Assembly: GCF_002921135.1 (NCBI RefSeq)
Contig: NZ_PQVJ01000029.1
Span: 1-42,943, forward strand
Source of the DNA: Avibacterium gallinarum
GTDB taxonomy: Bacteria; Pseudomonadota; Gammaproteobacteria; Enterobacterales; Pasteurellaceae
DNA length: 42,943 bases
Direction of reading: 5' to 3'
Shown: positions 37,801 to 42,943 of the stretch, one piece after another
Layout of the letters: each line of letters begins with the position of its first letter
Numbering within the stretch: the stretch's first letter is position 1
Program-made: the position numbers and the translations under genes
Notes under the pieces: model-generated
Database searches by the model: none
What the model was told of the DNA's origin: nothing
The model's input: the letters and a program-made list of their open reading frames with translations, nothing else

Positions 37801-40800
37801 TGGAGAACGGATTAATTTCGATCAGCTTCGTTGGCGTTCTTTCAGCCGAGCAGGTAGAGTGGTTTATAAAAATCAAAAATTCCGACCACGTCCTAAAGAT
37901 GGCAGTATCGCAGGCTATGTATTGCCTGCGCCTAATGAAGAAGCCTGTGCGAATGAACAAACACGCACAGGCTGCGCGCCTGTCCCCCAAGGAATTTATA
38001 CCCACCAAGATCCAGTTTGGGCGGCATTTAATATCACCCCGCCAGAAATGCCTGCGCCCGAATTACCTGATTTATCAGGGCTTGATCCAACCTTAAAAGA
38101 ACCCATTGAGCCAATCAAACCTCGTAGACGTATTTTTAATCGCCAGCGTTATGCGCAGGAACTCAAAGAATATGAAGAGAAAATGGTGATATATCGCAAA
38201 GAGATGGCGGAATATGAAGCTAAACTCATCGCCTATTCTGCAGAGATGAAGCCTTATATTGACTGGGTCAATGCTAATGCTGAAAAATTTGAACAACTTG
38301 ATGCCGCAATCCAAAAACATAATGCTGCCCTACTTGGACGAGAATTTGCGGATTTCTGGGACGTTTATGTAACTCAACGCATTGAGCGACAAACCAAAGT
38401 GAAAGAAACTCACCCAGGGAAAATACTCAGCAGTGGCGATATTGGTTTTTCTGGTGAGGTAGAAAATAATCGTAGCCAAATCATTGCGGCGAGAGCAATC
38501 CAAAACACCGAGAATCCTGCGAAACACATCAATAATATTGAAGAAGTGGGGATCACTCAAATTGATGATATTGGTAATCAAGAATGGACATATTCTCGTT
38601 GGCGTGGTGGATTTAAACGTTACCACCAAAGAGAATGGACTGGACGTCATGCTCATATGCGGCGAACAGAAACCCCACTTCCTTTAAATCAGGCAAGTGT
38701 GCAAGCCTATACAACATTTATTCCCGAAGCCGAAAGTGCCAATATCAGATTAACTCTTGCTTCGTTGGCTGATCATCAGCAAATTGGTAATGCGGCTCGA
38801 CATACATCGCTTCAACAAAATGAGAATGAAATTCGACATATTCAAGCTAATACAAATCTGCCAACTTCAAGCCTTTATCGGATTAATCCAGAGGGGCACA
38901 ACCCATTAATTGAAACGGATCCCCAATTTACCGATCGCAAAAAATGGCTGAGCTCAGATTATATGTTCAATGCACTACGCAGTGATTCGCAAAATATCTT
39001 CAAACGCTTAGGCGATGGATATTATGAACAGCGTTTAGTTCGTGATCAAATTAACCAACTCACAGGGAGAATGTTCTTGGGCAACCATCAAGATTTGGAA
39101 AATCAATATAAGGATTTGATGGATAAAGGGATTTCCTTTGCACAGCAATTTCACTTAACCCCAGGTATTGCCCTAAATGCGGAACAAGTTGCTGCGCTTA
39201 CCTCAGATATTGTCTGGTTTGAACCGCAAACTGTAACCTTACCAAGCGGTAAAACTGTTGACGTGATCGCTCCTCGTGTTTACGTTGTTGCGAAAGAAGG
39301 GGATTTAAACGGTGAAGGAGCATTAATTTCCGGAAATGTCGTTGATTTACGCACATCACATTTAAACAACCTTGGCACCATTGCTGGGCGAAAAATTGCC
39401 TTGCTAAACAGTGATACTTTACACAATGAGGGAATTATTCAAGGGGAAAACGTTGGTATTAAAACCACAGGAAATTTTGACAATATTGGCGGAAAGGTAG
39501 AGGCTGAACGCCAGTTATTTATTGATGTGGGCAAGGATTTTACACATCAAAGTACGACCCATACTACAGAAGTAAACCTCTCTCATTTTAAACGCAATGA
39601 AACTGCACTTGCTCGTAAAGCGCTACTTCATGTCAAGGATAAAGAAGGGGTATTACACTTAAGTGCCAATAATATCTTGAGCCAAGGAGCAGATATTATT
39701 AACGAGGGACAAGGCGACACGATTGTTAAAGCAAAAAATGAACTAAATCTGACCGCACTTTCGGTAGGCTTTGATGAAAAGATGGGCAAAGACAATCATT
39801 ACCGTAATGAAAAAGTGCAAGATGCTGTGGTAAGCACTATAAAAGGCAAAGGAAATGTACTGTTAAGTGGGCGAGATATTACCGCAGAAGGTGCTCAGCT
39901 AGAAAGCGAGGCAAAGCTTATGGCATTGGCAGAAAATAACATTGTGCTAAGCAGTGCAAATACAGCGCGAGAAGTTGAGGAATATCATAAAGTTCAGCGG
40001 CGAGGTGTTTTGTCATCAAAAGCTTCTGAGAAGTATTCCCATCATCTCGCAAATACACACAAAGTTACACATTTAGCAGCTGGGCAAATTGAGGTAAATG
40101 CCAATCACGATATTACATTCGAAGGTACACAAATAAATGCTGATCAATCTGTGATTGCTCGTGCTGGAAATGAACTGAATACAAATACCGTTACAGATAC
40201 TTATGCTCATACCCAATGGGAAAAACACAAAAAATCAGGTATCACAGGCAGCCTTGAGGGAGGCATTGCGGCGGTGGGCTACCATAAAGAGAAAGTGCGT
40301 CAGCAGAATACGAGCTATGATGAAACGGTAAAAGGCGCAAGCATTAAAACCCAACAAGGTGATGTGATACTTAACGCTGGGGAACGTTTAACTGCCACGG
40401 CGGTAGAAATCCAAAGTGGTAAAGACACTACCCTACAAGCCAAACAAGTGGAGATTAATGCTGCAGATGAGCTGCATAGTGGTGAATCTGAATACGCTCG
40501 CAAAATGTCAGGTGTGGGGATTAATATGGTTTATGACCCATTAACCGTGGGACGTAATAAATACCAAAGCCGTAAAGATTCTGGCGTGGCGGATACCGTT
40601 GTAGGTGATGATATTTCTCGTGCTGAATCCATTGCCGACACCGCTGAAATGGTAGGGCGTGGTGTAAGCCCTTATCTCAAACATCAACAAAATGAGGCAT
40701 ATAAAAATACGCATCAAAAATTAGCGAAAACCGCTTCCATTAATACGGAAGGGAAATTGCAGGTTATTGCTAGCGAGGGGGATATTACCACACAAGGCAG

Positions 40801-42943
40801 TCAAATTAATGCGGAAAAAGGGGCGGAATTTATTGCCAGCGGTTCAGTGAATTTTGATGTGGCAACCGATACGTATTCCCAACGTGCAGACAAACGAGCT
40901 CATGGCTTTGAACTCAACGGCTTAAATAAATATGTTGCAGGTGTAGGGGTAAGCTTTGAAGACGGCAATCAAACGCGCAGCGAAGAGCGAGGTACGTTGA
41001 TAACCACAGGGGCAGATACGCGTGTCATTGCGCAAGGTGGTGATATTACAGGCAAAGGCTTAACGCTGATTAATGAGGGCAATACCCAGTTTGCCGCCAA
41101 AGGTAATGTGGTGCTGGATACGGCAAAAACCATTTATAACCAGAGCCGAAAAGCAATGAGCCATTCCATTGGTGAAGTGGCCACCTCCGATACGGAGCGA
41201 TTTTTTGGTTATCACCGTGAGCGTAACAATCAGTCAGGGGAAAATACCACGCATACAGGTAGCCGTATCGTGAGTTTGCAAGGCAACGTTGAGATTGAGG
41301 CAGGTAAGGATTACCACCAAACCAGCAGTGCGGTGTTAGCTAAAGACAAGCTACGAATTACAGCCCAAAACATTTATGCGGACGCGGCGTTAAATACCGA
41401 CAATCAATCTCAAAGCCAAAGCGATTTAAAAATCGGACAATTTACCCGTGTTAAATCGCCGATTATTGATTTAATCCAAACCGTGGAGCGCACGGTTAAA
41501 AATAAAAATGCGTCAGACCGTGTAAATGCCGCCAATGCGGTTACCCTTGCCGCGCAAGGTTATCAGGTGGCAGATACCATTGCAAAAACGGTTACCCAGC
41601 AAGATGGCTTGGCGTATTTAATTCGCGCAGAATCAGGCACGGGAGTGGCACATAGTCGTCAGTCTCAAGAACGTCAAGCGCAAATCAGTCAAGGTAATAT
41701 CTTTAATGCCAAACAGATTGACTTGACAGCTACAGGCACAGGGGAAACCCTCGCCAATGGAGAACAAAAGTTAGGTAATATTCATCTTGAGCACAGTGAT
41801 TTAACCAGCCACGATGAACAAGGCAAACGCCTTGCCGATAGCCATATTAATTTGACGGCGTATGACACGCAATTACAAGCAGGTAAAAGCCATAGCAAAG
41901 AAAAAATGCGCGGTCAAAATGTGGGTGTTGAAGTGGGTATGTTCGCCCAAGCAGGGCCACAAACGGGTGTTGGGGTGTATGCGACCGTAGGTGGTGGCAG
42001 CCAAAAAATGGATGCGGAACGCACAATGTATCACAACAGCCATTTAGACAGTGCCCAGATAACCTTTAATAACCAAAACGACCTGACACTCAAAGGGGCA
42101 ACGGCAAAAGCCAACCGTATTGATGCCAATGTGGGGGGTAAGTTACAGATTGAAAGTGTGCAAGATGAGCAAAAACTCAAAAGTAAAAGCAATCAAGCAG
42201 GCTTAAGTGTGAGTGTGAGCTTTGGTAATGCATGGGGTGGCAATATCGGCTTTAATGCAGACAGTGGCAGTGAAAATTATCGTCAGGTTACCGAACAATC
42301 GGGCTTGTTTGCGGAAGAAGGAGGCTATCACGTTAAGGCAAATCAAGTTCACTTAAAAGGCGCTGCGATTGCAAGCCAAAATGCCAATAACAGTGAACTT
42401 GCGACTAATCAACTGACTGTCGAGCATCTTCAAAACCATTCCTCAAGCCAAGCAATGAGTGGCGGATTAAGCTATGGCTTTAGTCATCAAGAGGGGCATT
42501 ATGAAGAAAAAGGCACAGGCAAAGTGGTTGAGACACCAACCAATAGCGAAAGTGCAAATAACGGCAATAATTTAAGATGGGTGGATGAGAAAAATTCAAG
42601 TGGCTTTAACCCAAGTATGCCGATGTATGAAAGCCATCATGACAGCAGTGTTACCAAAGCCACGATTACGGCAGGCAAGATTACCTTAAATAAGGATAGT
42701 CAACCTGTTCATACCACGGTAGAGGCACTTGCAAAAACCTTACCGATTAGCACCGTACTTGATAATGCCAATCCACAGGTGGAAAAACCAAGGGATACCC
42801 AAGGGCAGCTAAAAGAGCAAAAAGTCGTGAGAGAAGCGGTAAGCCAGTTACAGTCAGCTGCTTCGACTTATGCAGCGAACCAAGCCAAAGCCGCACAGCT
42901 TGAAGCAGACCGCTTGCAACAAGAAATAGCCCAAGAGCAAAAC
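34805..42943 (+). CDS. Giant TpsA exoprotein, CdiA/LspA-like (incomplete at window edge)
   Basis: Secreted filamentous haemagglutinin-type protein, 2713 codons visible with no stop before the edge. AAGGAAG precedes the ATG. Order: extended signal peptide (MNKKSYRVIFSKTLNQLIVVSE, cleavage likely after A77 in ATPAFA); TPS secretion domain about 90-215 with NPSGI at 191-195 and the ShlA-type C197-x-x-C200; FHA-1 repeats to about 990; a non-repeat section from 992 with C1048/C1057, Pro-rich stretches and a Tyr/Glu/Lys predicted coiled coil (about 1112-1175); a conserved block starting LYRINPEGHNPLIETD at 1357; then FHA-2 repeats from about 1530. The last 100 residues resemble the linker that precedes pretoxin domains in CdiA. 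Whether it is a contact-dependent toxin or an LspA-like adhesin cannot be settled here. Confidence 0.93.
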   Translation, partial: MNKKSYRVIFSKTLNQLIVVSELARTQGKATSENVVAEKIVQNLTALCSRFNWVMKPVQFSMMVALGYVYFATPAFANEMAIRADKSAPANQQATILKTANGLPQVNIQTPSQAGVSRNTYSQFDVAEKGAVLNNARKATSTQLAGWVQGNPNLATGEAKVILNEVNSNNPSHLKGYIEVAGKKADVVIANPSGIHCEGCGVINAGRSTFTTGKPEIANGELKGYQVKGGKVRVSGKGLDNRQADYTDIIAEKVQLEGGVWAKQLKVTTGKNKVNRTNDAVVYVGNKNNEKNDRTLANSEYRVDVSELGGMYAERIQLVDNGSGLGVRNAGHIGASVGEVQIDSQGRIINAGTISAAQSAGINAQDTIENKGKIETKQGDIKLASQRNITQQGAMVARQGNIQVTAKEAITQNGETLAKGHIQYKSARVNASKKSIIVAGALISEEKGKEVRTLEKNAEQGSSIQITSRGKTTLQGQNLAAGKIQIDASEVDISHSQTAGHTLNIDAKQQGINADFSTITVTEGLQWHTPALLSTEQANVKANWINTRAIQINNQQGRWASLGSRSVNLLLNKGLNNQSGLMLIGGDFSINQPSAALNNQQGRLLSAGSLQIDAQQLDNQAGVLSAEKDITLTIKTALQNQKIGETGSVIQAKNNLSVTTASFDNTNTKPADNAMPQQGVIAKNIVLNTQTLNNQQGGIYSIENTTLNLAQQLLNQQGEILSMGHLAINGANATIENTAGVIAASATLAIDATRLSGDGHIEANHTNLSVKQDFHAEQDIIGRSSLSLSTLGRLTNQAGLYSEGDTVIQAENIDNQVNAEIQGKSTALNISANLTNRGLIKGREVNMIKVGQTLSNIGTGRIYGGHTALQTNKIINSDELQADGSIKSAVIAATQRLDIAAPVIENTKNVFTQDWAFNGIGGTLASEGKIAFGRTLDANNQAQGLSDVLINRGGLIEGKGIHFGIKQLKNENARLRTNLEEVSNQAVNEHYLIVDDPKVGERINFDQLRWRSFSRAGRVVYKNQKFRPRPKDGSIAGYVLPAPNEEACANEQTRTGCAPVPQGIYTHQDPVWAAFNITPPEMPAPELPDLSGLDPTLKEPIEPIKPRRRIFNRQRYAQELKEYEEKMVIYRKEMAEYEAKLIAYSAEMKPYIDWVNANAEKFEQLDAAIQKHNAALLGREFADFWDVYVTQRIERQTKVKETHPGKILSSGDIGFSGEVENNRSQIIAARAIQNTENPAKHINNIEEVGITQIDDIGNQEWTYSRWRGGFKRYHQREWTGRHAHMRRTETPLPLNQASVQAYTTFIPEAESANIRLTLASLADHQQIGNAARHTSLQQNENEIRHIQANTNLPTSSLYRINPEGHNPLIETDPQFTDRKKWLSSDYMFNALRSDSQNIFKRLGDGYYEQRLVRDQINQLTGRMFLGNHQDLENQYKDLMDKGISFAQQFHLTPGIALNAEQVAALTSDIVWFEPQTVTLPSGKTVDVIAPRVYVVAKEGDLNGEGALISGNVVDLRTSHLNNLGTIAGRKIALLNSDTLHNEGIIQGENVGIKTTGNFDNIGGKVEAERQLFIDVGKDFTHQSTTHTTEVNLSHFKRNETALARKALLHVKDKEGVLHLSANNILSQGADIINEGQGDTIVKAKNELNLTALSVGFDEKMGKDNHYRNEKVQDAVVSTIKGKGNVLLSGRDITAEGAQLESEAKLMALAENNIVLSSANTAREVEEYHKVQRRGVLSSKASEKYSHHLANTHKVTHLAAGQIEVNANHDITFEGTQINADQSVIARAGNELNTNTVTDTYAHTQWEKHKKSGITGSLEGGIAAVGYHKEKVRQQNTSYDETVKGASIKTQQGDVILNAGERLTATAVEIQSGKDTTLQAKQVEINAADELHSGESEYARKMSGVGINMVYDPLTVGRNKYQSRKDSGVADTVVGDDISRAESIADTAEMVGRGVSPYLKHQQNEAYKNTHQKLAKTASINTEGKLQVIASEGDITTQGSQINAEKGAEFIASGSVNFDVATDTYSQRADKRAHGFELNGLNKYVAGVGVSFEDGNQTRSEERGTLITTGADTRVIAQGGDITGKGLTLINEGNTQFAAKGNVVLDTAKTIYNQSRKAMSHSIGEVATSDTERFFGYHRERNNQSGENTTHTGSRIVSLQGNVEIEAGKDYHQTSSAVLAKDKLRITAQNIYADAALNTDNQSQSQSDLKIGQFTRVKSPIIDLIQTVERTVKNKNASDRVNAANAVTLAAQGYQVADTIAKTVTQQDGLAYLIRAESGTGVAHSRQSQERQAQISQGNIFNAKQIDLTATGTGETLANGEQKLGNIHLEHSDLTSHDEQGKRLADSHINLTAYDTQLQAGKSHSKEKMRGQNVGVEVGMFAQAGPQTGVGVYATVGGGSQKMDAERTMYHNSHLDSAQITFNNQNDLTLKGATAKANRIDANVGGKLQIESVQDEQKLKSKSNQAGLSVSVSFGNAWGGNIGFNADSGSENYRQVTEQSGLFAEEGGYHVKANQVHLKGAAIASQNANNSELATNQLTVEHLQNHSSSQAMSGGLSYGFSHQEGHYEEKGTGKVVETPTNSESANNGNNLRWVDEKNSSGFNPSMPMYESHHDSSVTKATITAGKITLNKDSQPVHTTVEALAKTLPISTVLDNANPQVEKPRDTQGQLKEQKVVREAVSQLQSAASTYAANQAKAAQLEADRLQQEIAQEQN
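34937..34945 (-). repeat. USS within the TpsA signal-peptide coding region
   Basis: Perfect ACCGCACTT encoding Thr-Ala-Leu in the extended signal peptide. Further perfect copies in the gene are at 35682-35690, 37280-37288 and 39752-39760. Confidence 0.85.

Noticed and set aside
34805-42943. Suspected frameshift or broken gene in the large region without a closed reading frame
   Set aside because: Reading from the ATG at 34805 stays open and in phase to the last base; it simply lacks its stop because the window ends.

Overview
The window looks like chromosomal DNA of a member of the Pasteurellaceae. The 9-mer AAGTGCGGT or its complement, the Haemophilus-type DNA uptake sequence (USS), occurs at 23 places that I found, about one per 1.9 kb. 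The gene orders ubiE-ubiJ-ubiB-tatABC, menA-rraA, comNOPQ-recC and ybgC-tolQRAB-pal also fit this family. An intact hemB argues against Haemophilus influenzae, which lacks most of the haem pathway. The species cannot be fixed from the sequence alone.

Layout. 1-2.7 kb: glpK (-) and glpF (+), divergent, for glycerol uptake and phosphorylation, with two CRP-like sites between them. 2.7-6.7 kb: trmO (tRNA modification), menA-rraA (menaquinone synthesis; RNase E regulator) and a DASS/INDY dicarboxylate carrier. 6.7-12.7 kb: ubiE-ubiJ-ubiB (quinone synthesis), tatABC with its own promoter (folded-protein export) and a Mg-type hemB. 12.98-19.8 kb: a complete L-ascorbate utilisation locus in two divergent arms, ulaAB(fused)-ulaC-ulaD to the left and ulaG-ulaR-ulaE-ulaF to the right. 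The shared control region has two perfect CRP sites and a three-times repeated candidate UlaR operator. 19.8-20.7 kb: a YbhA-type HAD phosphatase, convergent with the next operon.

20.7-26.3 kb (-): the competence pseudopilin operon comN-comO-comP-comQ, with recC directly behind it and a CRP-S (Sxy-dependent) site in front. 26.5-26.8 kb: three tandem identical tRNA-Lys genes. 27.0-31.7 kb (-): the Tol-Pal envelope system with a strong promoter before ybgC. 31.8-32.8 kb (-): a YeiH-family membrane protein.

32.97-42.94 kb (+): a two-partner secretion locus. A TpsB/CdiB-type outer-membrane transporter is followed by a giant TpsA exoprotein that stays open for 2713 codons and runs off the window. 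Its order is extended signal peptide, TPS domain, first FHA repeats, a Pro/Tyr/Glu-rich non-repeat section with a predicted coiled coil, a conserved 'LYRINPE...' block and second FHA repeats. This matches CdiA-type contact-dependent inhibition effectors and LspA-like adhesins. The part that would decide between them (pretoxin, toxin, immunity gene) lies just beyond the right edge. This is the most interesting part of the window. A structured non-coding RNA candidate sits between hemB and ulaD.
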